From Lachnospiraceae bacterium (GTDB lineage Bacteria; Bacillota; Clostridia; Lachnospirales; Lachnospiraceae), in contig JAEEIV010000036.1 of assembly GCA_016281555.1 (NCBI GenBank), forward strand, positions 17,812 to 81,811: 64,000 bases of DNA. Reading direction: 5' to 3'. Within the stretch, counting starts at the first letter, position 1; the number at the start of each line of letters is the position of its first letter. A program made the translations under genes and the position numbers. The notes beneath the pieces were generated by a model. That model worked only from the letters and a program-made list of their open reading frames with translations. It did no database searches and was not told the origin of the DNA. This document shows positions 42,363 to 50,161 of the stretch, piece by piece.

Positions 42363-43850
42363 TTACGCTTCCGTCTCGTTCTTCACTTCAGCGATGATTT
42401 CCTTCGCTTCGGCTACGACTGCTTCCGCAGCTTCCTTCTTTTCTTCCACTGCTTCCTTCACTTCGGCGACGGCTTCTTCCGCGGTTTCCTTCGCTTCTTC
42501 CGCAACGGCTTCCGCAGTTTCCTTCACCTCTTCGACGGCGGCTTCCGCGGTTTCCTTCGCTTCTTCAACAACGGCTTCCGCAGTTTCCTTCGCTTCTTCA
42601 GCGACAGCTTCCGCAGCTTCCTTCGCTTCTTCCGCAGCCGCACCGGCTTCCGCCTTCGCCTTCATGGCCTCTTCACGATCCAGCTTCGCGATATATTTCT
42701 CAATATTCACGGTGCCGTCTTCGTTTTCAAAGCTCTCTTCTCTCGGCGCTCTGTTTCCGCGGCCTCTTCTGTCAGGACGATCCTGATGCTCCGGCTTCGG
42801 AAGCAATGCACGCATCGAAAGGCTGATCTTCTTCTCGTCGGTATCCAGGGCAATGACCTTCGCGGTGACTTCCTGACCGAGTTCCAGAACGTCAGACGGT
42901 TTTTCAACGCGCTCTCTCATGATCTGAGAAACGTGAACGAGACCGTCAATGCCTTCCTGAAGATTCACGAACGCACCGAAATCGGTAAGTCTCGCGACTT
43001 TGCCGGTGACCACGGTCCCGACCGCGTACTTCTCTTCCGCATTCGCCCACGGATTCTCATCCGGGAACTTTCTGGACAGGCCGATCTTCTTTCCGTTAAT
43101 GCTCTTCACGAACACGCGGACCGTATCGCCCAGTTTGAACAGCTTCTTCGGGCTGCCGACACGGCTCCAGCTCATCTCGGTGATGTGCAGAAGGCCGTCG
43201 GCTCCGCCGAGGTCGATGAACGCGCCGAAATCGGTGAAGCTCTTCACCGTTCCGTCAATGACGTCGCCCTCGTGCAGGGTCTCGAGGATGTGCTGCAGCG
43301 CTTCCTCGCGCTCCTTTAAGATCAGGGACTTTCTGTCGCCGATCACACGATGCTTCTTCGGAACATAATCGGAAATCAGGAAACTGATCTCCTGTCCGAG
43401 GTACTTGGAAAGGTCGCTTTCAAAAGGATCCGTCACCATGCTGGCCGGAATGAACACCTTCACGCCGTCGACCGTCACGGTAAGACCCTTGTTCACGATC
43501 TCATCGACAACGGCGGTCAGCACCGTCTTATTCTCGAACGCATCCATGATCACCTGGCTCACGCGGTCGTTGTAACCGCCGAAACCGCGCTTCATGGTCA
43601 GGAGAACATTGCCTTCTCCGTCGTTCACCTTGGATACTCGCGCTTCAATCTCATCTCCGGCATGGTAAAGCTCGTGCAGGTCTACGGCAGGATCATTCGT
43701 CAGTTCAGACTTGGCAAGAATTCCGTCATGTTTGTACCCGATATTCACGACGATGTCATCATCACGGACTGAGATGATGGTACCCTTGATAACCTCCCCC
43801 GTTTTAATTGTTTTGATAGACTCGTCCAGCATTTGGTCAAACTCTGACAT
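42363..43850 (-). CDS. Four-domain S1 RNA-binding protein (RpsA-like) with repetitive helical tail
   Basis: A 495-residue protein with four S1 domains (about 18-90, 105-178, 192-263, 276-347; for example [10 protein letters not shown] and [10 protein letters not shown]), a basic R/G/P segment, and a C-terminal region from about 395 made of 11-residue units ([11 protein letters not shown] type) that would form a long amphipathic helix. It is probably an mRNA-binding translation factor of the clostridial RpsA type, not a strict E. coli S1. It overlaps ispH by 14 bases; in many Clostridia IspH and S1 are fused. Confidence 0.9.
   Translation of the reverse strand: MSEFDQMLDESIKTIKTGEVIKGTIISVRDDDIVVNIGYKHDGILAKSELTNDPAVDLHELYHAGDEIEARVSKVNDGEGNVLLTMKRGFGGYNDRVSQVIMDAFENKTVLTAVVDEIVNKGLTVTVDGVKVFIPASMVTDPFESDLSKYLGQEISFLISDYVPKKHRVIGDRKSLILKEREEALQHILETLHEGDVIDGTVKSFTDFGAFIDLGGADGLLHITEMSWSRVGSPKKLFKLGDTVRVFVKSINGKKIGLSRKFPDENPWANAEEKYAVGTVVTGKVARLTDFGAFVNLQEGIDGLVHVSQIMRERVEKPSDVLELGQEVTAKVIALDTDEKKISLSMRALLPKPEHQDRPDRRGRGNRAPREESFENEDGTVNIEKYIAKLDREEAMKAKAEAGAAAEEAKEAAEAVAEEAKETAEAVVEEAKETAEAAVEEVKETAEAVAEEAKETAEEAVAEVKEAVEEKKEAAEAVVAEAKEIIAEVKNETEA
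42420..42660. repeat. 33-base tandem repeat coding for the S1 protein tail
   Basis: A unit resembling GCGGTTTCCTTCGCTTCTTC recurs with exact 33-base spacing, seen at 42481, 42514, 42547, 42580 and 42613, with degenerate copies on either side. It is in frame and encodes the 11-residue A/E/K-rich repeats. Confidence 0.85.
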
Positions 43851-44691
43851 CGTTTTGAACCTCCTCGATAATTATTCTGGGGGTGGACGCCCCTGCTGTA
43901 ATCCCCACGCACTTCACTTTACAGAACCACTCTGACTCAACATCATCCTTGTTTTGTATAAAATATGTGTGATCACATTTTTTCTTGCAAATCTCATAGA
44001 GTTTTCTCGAGTTCGACGAAGTCGGGGAACCGATGACCAGCATGACGTCGGAGTGAGATGCCAGTTCTTCAGCCTCTTCCTGCCTTTCCCGAGTAGCACT
44101 GCATATAGTATTTGCAATAGACATACTATAACCCAAACGCAAGAGAATTTCAAGAATTTTTTTAAATTTTTTCGTCTGATAGGTCGTCTGGACCACGATC
44201 GTCATAGGTTCCGACTTCGAAAACGGGATCTCGGGGATCATTTCCTCATCTTTCAGCACGAACGAAGGACCCTGACACCAGCCGAGGATCCCCTGCACTT
44301 CCGGATGATCGGGATCGCCGACAATGAGGATCCGGTCGCCCTTTTCAGATGCTTCGGCCACGGTCCTGTGTATCTTTTTCACAAAGGGACAGGTGGCGTC
44401 GACGACTTCGAAATGACTTTCCCGGAGTTTTTCCTCGAGTGCCTTTGAAATGCCGTGCGCACGGATCAGGATCTTTCCCGGAGGAAGATCCTTCAGTTCG
44501 TCTTCGGAACGGATGACCGAAAGGCCTTTTCTTTTCAGGTCTTCAACGACGGTTTCATTGTGAACGACCGGGCCGAACGAATAAAACGGTCCCGACTCCG
44601 TCGACACCATCTCTTCCGCATAGCGGACCGCACGCTCCACGCCGAAACAGAATCCGGCGGTCGAGGCAACTTTCACGGTTCTATTCGTCAT
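43837..44691 (-). CDS. ispH: 4-hydroxy-3-methylbut-2-enyl diphosphate reductase (IspH)
   Basis: A 284-residue [4Fe-4S] enzyme, the last step of the MEP isoprenoid pathway, producing IPP and DMAPP. Cluster cysteines are C15 (A-G-F-C-F-G-V), C101 (D-A-T-C-P-F-V) and C197 (N-T-I-C-S-A-T). The substrate loop [11 protein letters not shown] is present. The ATG at 44691 has GGGAG five bases upstream and overlaps the cmk stop (ATGA). It implies use of the MEP route. It is not fused to the S1 protein, but the two genes overlap. Confidence 0.95.
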   Translation of the reverse strand: MTNRTVKVASTAGFCFGVERAVRYAEEMVSTESGPFYSFGPVVHNETVVEDLKRKGLSVIRSEDELKDLPPGKILIRAHGISKALEEKLRESHFEVVDATCPFVKKIHRTVAEASEKGDRILIVGDPDHPEVQGILGWCQGPSFVLKDEEMIPEIPFSKSEPMTIVVQTTYQTKKFKKILEILLRLGYSMSIANTICSATRERQEEAEELASHSDVMLVIGSPTSSNSRKLYEICKKKCDHTYFIQNKDDVESEWFCKVKCVGITAGASTPRIIIEEVQNDVRV

Positions 44692-45347
44692 AGTTTCTCC
44701 CGGATGATGTCGAGAATGCATTCGGTGACTTCCGCGATCGTAAGATCGGAAGAATCCACGAGGACCGCGTCTTCCGCCTGTTTAAGCGGCGCGTGTTCCC
44801 GGTTCATGTCCCTGAAATCCCGTTCCCGTATCTCTTCTTTCAGCTGCTCGATGTCCGGTTTCAGGCCCTTCGCTTCGTATTCCTTAAAGCGGCGCATCGC
44901 CCGGACTTCCACGCTCGCCGTCAGATAGATCTTCACTTCCGCATTCGGAAGGACTACGGTGCCGATGTCCCTTCCGTCCATGACGACGTCGTTCTCTTCG
45001 GCCAGCTTCTGCTGAAGAGAAAGCAGTTTTTCCCGGACCGAAGCGTAAGAAGACGTCAGAGAAGCCGCATGGCTCACTTCTTCCGTCCGGATGATCGGAG
45101 ACACGTTCACCCCGTTCAAGAGGACTTCCTGCAAGCCCTGCCGGTACCGGATCGAGACCATGATCCTGTCAAGCACGCTCTTGCACGCTTCCTCATCGTC
45201 GATGTCGACGGAATTGATGAGGAAAAACACGCCGATGGCCCGGTACATGGCCCCGGTATCGACGTAGATGTAATTCATGGCTTCCGCCACCGCTTTCGCA
45301 ATGGTGCTTTTCCCCGCCCCTGCGGGTCCGTCGATCGCAACGTTCAT
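44688..45347 (-). CDS. cmk: Cytidylate kinase
   Basis: A 219-residue CMP/dCMP kinase. The P-loop is D-G-P-A-G-A-G-K-S-T, then Y-V-D-T-G-A-M-Y-R-A, D-G-R-D-I-G-T and the Lid arginines (R-E-R-D). The ATG at 45347 has AGGAGG six bases upstream; the longer reading frame to 45422 is not needed. The cmk-ispH-S1 cluster is conserved in Clostridia. It is 43 bases downstream of the flavoprotein gene. Confidence 0.96.
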   Translation of the reverse strand: MNVAIDGPAGAGKSTIAKAVAEAMNYIYVDTGAMYRAIGVFFLINSVDIDDEEACKSVLDRIMVSIRYRQGLQEVLLNGVNVSPIIRTEEVSHAASLTSSYASVREKLLSLQQKLAEENDVVMDGRDIGTVVLPNAEVKIYLTASVEVRAMRRFKEYEAKGLKPDIEQLKEEIRERDFRDMNREHAPLKQAEDAVLVDSSDLTIAEVTECILDIIREKL

Positions 45348-45390
45348 TCCATCCCTCCTGTCACCGTCCCGTCTGTCGGAACGGTCGTTC

Positions 45391-46644
45391 TCATTGTCCT
45401 GCCGCGCCTTTCCCGGCCGCATAACCGGTGGACCAGGCCGCCTGCAGATTGAATCCGCCGGTCAGGGCGTCAACGTCCAGCAATTCCCCGGCAATGAACA
45501 AGCCGCGGATCCGTTTGCTTTCCATCGTGTCCGGCCGGACTTCCCGGACCGAAACGCCGCCTTTTGTAATGATCGCCTCCGCGAACCCCCTCGTGGATAC
45601 GATCGTGAACGGCAATGCCTTCAAGGTCTCCGCCAGTTTTTTCCGCTCTTCCTTCGATACCACGGACGCGGTCTTTTCTTTGTCAAGTCCTGCCGAAAGG
45701 AGGACTGCCGGAATGAGCGACGAAGGAAGAAGCGCCGTCAATACGTTGGAAAGCTGCTTCTTTCCGTTTTCCGAAAACTCTCTTTGAAGTCTCCTGTCCA
45801 ACGTCTCAGGATCCAGGGCAGGCTTTAAGTCGATCTCCGCCGGAAGCCGCTCTCCCCGGTCCAGTCTCTCTGTGATGAAGGACGAGGCGCTGAGCGCGAT
45901 CGGTCCGCTGACGCCGAAATGAGTGAACAGCATTTCGCCGAATTCGGAAAACAGCGTTTTACTGCCCGACCGCACGGTCAGCGTAACGTTTTTCAAGGTC
46001 AGACCCGGCAGGGTCTTCGTCCAGTCTTCCAGCGTTTCCAAGGGAACGAGCGCCGGGAGGGGGCGGACGATCTCATGCCCCAGCGCTTTTAAGATCCGGT
46101 AGCCGTCTCCGGTCGAACCGGTCAAAGGATAAGACAGTCCTCCGGTCGAAAGGACCACGCTGTCCACCGGAAAAAACGCCGTTCCACCGTCCGGCGTTCT
46201 GACGTCTGCTCCCGTAACAGCGCCTTCTTCCGTCTCTAAGGAAACCAGTTCATGGCGAAGAAGCACTTTGACGCCGAGACCGGAAAGCAGTTTTTCAAAA
46301 GCGCGGATGACGTCCGACGCATGGTCGGAAACCGGAAAGACACGGTTCCCCCGTTCTGTCTTCAGCCGGCAGCCCGCGCTTTCCAGAAGCGCCGTCAGCT
46401 CTTCATTGGAAAACCGGTGATACGCGCCGTAAAGGAATCTCGGATTCGTCACGACGTTCCGGATGAATTCTTCTTTCGGACAGGCGTTCGTCACGTTGCA
46501 GCGTCCTTTTCCGGTGATGTAGACCTTTTTCCCGAGTTTTTCGTTCTTTTCGATCAGGGTGACGGAAGCGCCGGACGAAGCTGCGGCATAGGCCGCGGCC
46601 ATGCCCGAAGCGCCGCCTCCGATGACGAGCACGTTTTTCATCAC
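45391..46644 (-). CDS. HI0933/YhiN-family FAD-dependent oxidoreductase
   Basis: A 417-residue flavoprotein of the HI0933 group. The dinucleotide fold G-G-G-A-S-G-M-A-A-A is at about 9-18, the family hallmark G-K-G-R-C-N-V-T-N at about 45, and the closing G-G-F-N-L-Q-x-A-W-S-T-G at the end. The reaction is not established for this family. The ATG-ATG start overlaps the pseudo-rhomboid stop (ATGA). Cytoplasmic by composition. Confidence 0.9.
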   Translation of the reverse strand: MMKNVLVIGGGASGMAAAYAAASSGASVTLIEKNEKLGKKVYITGKGRCNVTNACPKEEFIRNVVTNPRFLYGAYHRFSNEELTALLESAGCRLKTERGNRVFPVSDHASDVIRAFEKLLSGLGVKVLLRHELVSLETEEGAVTGADVRTPDGGTAFFPVDSVVLSTGGLSYPLTGSTGDGYRILKALGHEIVRPLPALVPLETLEDWTKTLPGLTLKNVTLTVRSGSKTLFSEFGEMLFTHFGVSGPIALSASSFITERLDRGERLPAEIDLKPALDPETLDRRLQREFSENGKKQLSNVLTALLPSSLIPAVLLSAGLDKEKTASVVSKEERKKLAETLKALPFTIVSTRGFAEAIITKGGVSVREVRPDTMESKRIRGLFIAGELLDVDALTGGFNLQAAWSTGYAAGKGAAGQ

Positions 46645-47603
46645 TGTTTCCCGCCGACGTCGGTCACGTTCGGATATTTATGCAGATGCGTGTAAAGATG
46701 ATCGGAACAATACTCGTAATTCCCGATGCACTTGGTACAGTAACGGAACTCCAGTTCCGGATTCGTCTTTTCCGTCCGCCCGCAGACCGTGCATTTGTGT
46801 CGGTACGTCTGCCCCTGACGGTGCATTTTAACAGGGCCCTCCGATTTCGGACGCTCCGTTTTTCTGCCGGTGAACCCTGAGCCGGCGGTCTTCTGTGAAC
46901 CGCTCCCGGACTTGGACTGAAAGATCTTCCAACCGCTTTTGTGAATGACCATGAAAAGGATCACCGCCAGGATCGCCGCCGCGATCATGACGATCAGGAT
47001 CCATGCGTACCCGATCCCGACTTGACCGTGCATGGCACTGACCAAGGCCTCGACGACGTCAAGCAACAGGAGTCCGAGCGTAATGAAAATCAGCCACTTG
47101 CCTTTGATCGGGATGATGAACATGAGCAGGAACTGCGCATCCGGGAACATCATTGCAAACAAAACGAACAGCATGTAATAGACGTTCGCGGGATTCAGAT
47201 ATACTACGTACAATGAATTCAGAGTCATTGACGGAATGGCAAGCATCGTGTAGTAATAAACGAATCCGAGGATCACCTCAATGACGAGCCCGGAAATCAG
47301 ATAAAAGTTCAGTCTGGCTTCCCCGATGACGAGTTTCAGCGCTCTTCCGATCGCGAACGTGAACCAGGTCGCGATCGCAAGGAACAGTATCGAAGAGATC
47401 CCTCCTCCGCCGTAGGGATACAGAACGAACGAGAAAATGCGCCAGACTTCCCCCTGAAGGATCAGTGTGGGCTGAAACACGATCGCTGACAGAAACGTAT
47501 CTTTCAGGACATAGTCCAGGATCGTTCCGAGCACCCTGAGTCCGAGCAGCACGGTCAGAAGGATCGGCGTATTTTCCTTGGTGAATTTACCGAAACGGCG
47601 CAT
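46641..47603 (-). CDS. Rhomboid-like membrane protein lacking a catalytic serine, with C-terminal Cys-rich domain
   Basis: A 320-residue membrane protein with about six helices in the first 225 residues. It has the rhomboid-like L1 element Q-G-E-V-W-R-I-F-S-F-V-L-Y-P, but no G-x-S-G motif, so it is probably a pseudo-rhomboid without protease activity. After a basic, serine-rich linker the tail carries C-T-V-C ... C-T-K-C ... C, a zinc-ribbon-like domain facing the cytoplasm if helix count is even. It sits one base from the MurC-like gene. Function unknown. Confidence 0.75.
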   Translation of the reverse strand: MRRFGKFTKENTPILLTVLLGLRVLGTILDYVLKDTFLSAIVFQPTLILQGEVWRIFSFVLYPYGGGGISSILFLAIATWFTFAIGRALKLVIGEARLNFYLISGLVIEVILGFVYYYTMLAIPSMTLNSLYVVYLNPANVYYMLFVLFAMMFPDAQFLLMFIIPIKGKWLIFITLGLLLLDVVEALVSAMHGQVGIGYAWILIVMIAAAILAVILFMVIHKSGWKIFQSKSGSGSQKTAGSGFTGRKTERPKSEGPVKMHRQGQTYRHKCTVCGRTEKTNPELEFRYCTKCIGNYEYCSDHLYTHLHKYPNVTDVGGKQ

Positions 47604-47604
47604 C

Positions 47605-49032
47605 TCATTCCTCCCCGATGAAATATCTCGAAATCTTATATGAATTCGCGGCGCCGATGACGAGGATCATATCGATCTTTCCGGCATCGGCCAGATGAGC
47701 CGCATAGGCTTTCTGCAGTTTCACGTCTTCCTCGTAGCGGATCTTTTCCGAAGCCGCTTCCCACTCCCGTCCGGAGAGCGGGACGACGTTTTTCAGCACT
47801 TCCCGGCCGATGTGCGTCTTCGCGACCACCACGTAATCCGCGATCGTCAATGCATCCACGTACCTCTGGAACATCAGACGGAGCCGCGAGACCTGATGCG
47901 GTTCGAACACGGCCAGGATCCGCTTCCCCGGATAGTACTCCCGGCACATGGACAGCAGCGCTTCGATCTCCGTGGGATGATGCGCATAGTCGTCGTACAC
48001 CGGGATATCGCCCATCATTCCGACGAAATCAAAACGCCGTCCCGCGCCGGAGAACGTCGCCAGACTTTCATTTGTCACCTCGTCGGAAACGCCGTAGATC
48101 CGGGCCGCGAGGATCGCCATGACCGCATTGGAAACGTTGTATTCGCCCGGCATCCTGCAAAGGAATTCCGTTACGTTTTCTCCGTCGTTGATTGAAAACC
48201 GGCTCTCCTCTCCTTCTTTCTTCAGGATACGGTAGACGGCCGTCTTCAGCTTCACGCCGGAGACCGGCAGGAACTTCTTTTCATTCCGGAAAACGACGGT
48301 GATCTCCGCCTTCCGGACGGTATCCGATTCCAACGCCTTTTTCAGCACTTCGACCGCCCCGGGGCTGTCTCCGGAAATGATGAGGTGCTTCAAGTTCGGA
48401 TCGTTTTTCAGAAACCAGGAAAACGCGTCGATCACTTCGTTCACGTCCCGGAAGCACTCCGGATGATCCATTTCGACGTTCGTGATGACGGCCGTTTCCG
48501 GCTTGTAGTGGAAGAAATTCCGGTTGAATTCGTCCGCTTCGCAAAGAAAGAGATCGGACCGCCCGATGCGGCCGCCGGACTTCCACTTCTTATAGATCGA
48601 TCCGCCTTCCACCGTCGGATCCAGTTTTCCGTCGATCAGGATCTCCGCGGTCAGGAACGTGGTCGTCGTCTTTCCGTGCGTCCCGGAGACGGCAATGACC
48701 CTCTTGTCCTTCTGCAGGTATTTTCCCATGAATTCCTGCCAGGTCATCAGGATCCCGCGCCGGTCCGCTTCTTTCACCTCCGGATTGTCCGGGCTGATGT
48801 CGAAGATCGCGGGAGAAACCGCGACCACGTCGACGTCATTGGCGATGTGCTGTTCGGAATGTCCCTCATAAATCGGGATGCCGCGCTTCTTCAGCTCCGA
48901 AGCATAGTAGGAATCCACGGACAGATCACATCCCGACACCCGGAATCCCTGCTCATGGGCAATGAGCGCGATGGACGCGGCGCCCGAGCCGCAGATCCCC
49001 ATAAAATGTACGTGCGTTTTCTCAAAAGACAT
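47605..49032 (-). CDS. Mur ligase related to UDP-N-acetylmuramate--L-alanine ligase (MurC-like)
   Basis: A 475-residue Mur ligase. N-terminal H-F-M-G-I-C-G-S-G is a variant of the MurC Rossmann start. The ATP site G-T-H-G-K-T-T-T-T is near 110. C-E-A-D-E-F-N-R-N-F-F is intermediate between MurC and Mpl forms. G-A-G-R-R-F and D-D-Y-A-H-H-P-T-E-I are MurC-like, as is F-E-P-H-Q-V-S-R. The C-terminus ends G-A-A-N-S-Y instead of the usual G-A-G-D-I. It adds an amino acid to UDP-MurNAc in all likelihood, but substrate needs confirming. The ATG at 49032 has only a weak ribosome-binding site. Confidence 0.8.
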   Translation of the reverse strand: MSFEKTHVHFMGICGSGAASIALIAHEQGFRVSGCDLSVDSYYASELKKRGIPIYEGHSEQHIANDVDVVAVSPAIFDISPDNPEVKEADRRGILMTWQEFMGKYLQKDKRVIAVSGTHGKTTTTFLTAEILIDGKLDPTVEGGSIYKKWKSGGRIGRSDLFLCEADEFNRNFFHYKPETAVITNVEMDHPECFRDVNEVIDAFSWFLKNDPNLKHLIISGDSPGAVEVLKKALESDTVRKAEITVVFRNEKKFLPVSGVKLKTAVYRILKKEGEESRFSINDGENVTEFLCRMPGEYNVSNAVMAILAARIYGVSDEVTNESLATFSGAGRRFDFVGMMGDIPVYDDYAHHPTEIEALLSMCREYYPGKRILAVFEPHQVSRLRLMFQRYVDALTIADYVVVAKTHIGREVLKNVVPLSGREWEAASEKIRYEEDVKLQKAYAAHLADAGKIDMILVIGAANSYKISRYFIGEE

Positions 49033-49059
49033 GTTTTCTTCTTTCTTTTTCCGCAACGG

Positions 49060-50076
49060 TCACGTCATGCGGAAAAGCAGTAATTCCACGGCCATGGAGT
49101 CCGTAAGATCGCCGGACTTGACGGCGTGATCGAGTTCCAGCGCCTCCTCCGCGAGCCCTTCCAAAAACGAGGCCGGAATCCTGGAGGTATGCGCCGCGAG
49201 TTTCCGGACGACGAATTCCTGAACGCCGAGGGCGGAGGCGATCTCTGTGTTCGAACATCTCCGCTTTTTCATGGACGCGACGGCGTTCAGCCTGAGAATC
49301 TCTCTCGTGATATTAAACAGAATGCCCATCGGATTCGTATCCAGCGCCACCAGATCGTAGTAGAGACGGAAGGCGGTCTCCCGGTCTTTCGAAACGGCGG
49401 CCTCCACCAGTTTGAACACCTGAAAACTGAGTTTCGGCGTGACGACCGTTTCCACTGTCTTTTCATCGATCGCGCCGTTTTCGCCGACGTAATCCGCAAG
49501 CTTGTCCATCTCGTGGATCGCGCTTTCCATGGCATCCGGCAGGACGTCGACGAGCAATGCGAAAGCGTTCTTCGTGATCCGGACCTTCCGCCGGCCGATC
49601 TCCTTCAGGATCCACTCCGTGCGCGCTTCGCCTTCGAGTTTGTTCAGTTCGACGGCGATCCCCTCTTTCTGAACGGCCTTGAACAGTTTGGTCCTCTTGT
49701 CCACGGAGGAGACCATGCTCATCGGGTCGCCCTTGTCTTTCGCCTTTGCGGGATGCTCAATGAACACCACTGAGGCCGTGTCGGGAAGCGTTTCGATCCA
49801 CTCTGCAAACGCAGGATCGGACGAGGAAAAGACGCCGGTGTCTTCCATGACGACGACTCTCCGGTCCGCAAGGAACGGCATGGTATCCGTAAACTCCCTG
49901 ACTTCCGACGGAACGGCCTGCCGGTTCGAGACCGTGAGCGTATTCATCGTATCGCCGTGGGTCAGTTCCGCGCAGAGTCTGGAGGAGATTTCACGGATCA
50001 GATACGTCTCATCGCCGTAGATGAGATACACCTTCCGGAACTGTCCTGTTCTGATGTCGTCCAAAATTCGCTTCAT
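49060..50076 (-). CDS. holA: DNA polymerase III delta subunit (clamp loader)
   Basis: A 338-residue clamp-loader delta subunit. It starts K-R-I-L-D-D-I-R-T-G-Q-F-R-K-V-Y-L-I-Y-G-D-E-x-Y-L, with the usual delta C-terminal helical domain (L-D-x-A-V-K-S-G). It opens the beta clamp and works with gamma/tau and delta-prime. No Shine-Dalgarno precedes the ATG, and the -10 at 50083-50088 is only six bases before it, so initiation may be leaderless from this promoter; read-through from comEC is also possible. Confidence 0.93.
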   Translation of the reverse strand: MKRILDDIRTGQFRKVYLIYGDETYLIREISSRLCAELTHGDTMNTLTVSNRQAVPSEVREFTDTMPFLADRRVVVMEDTGVFSSSDPAFAEWIETLPDTASVVFIEHPAKAKDKGDPMSMVSSVDKRTKLFKAVQKEGIAVELNKLEGEARTEWILKEIGRRKVRITKNAFALLVDVLPDAMESAIHEMDKLADYVGENGAIDEKTVETVVTPKLSFQVFKLVEAAVSKDRETAFRLYYDLVALDTNPMGILFNITREILRLNAVASMKKRRCSNTEIASALGVQEFVVRKLAAHTSRIPASFLEGLAEEALELDHAVKSGDLTDSMAVELLLFRMT

Positions 50077-50082
50077 ACCGGA

Positions 50083-50111
50083 ATTATACCCGAAATGTCA
50101 AAAAGTTGCAA
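50083..50111 (-). promoter_or_regulatory. Promoter of holA, placed for a leaderless transcript
   Basis: TTGCAA (50106-50111) and TATAAT (50083-50088) on the minus strand with a 17-base spacer. The base expected to be the start of transcription, six to eight bases past the -10, coincides with the A of the holA ATG. Confidence 0.7.
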
Positions 50112-50161
50112 TGCTTTTCACACCGTTTCCGTGATTTCCGCGGTCCATTCGCAAGGCCCGG

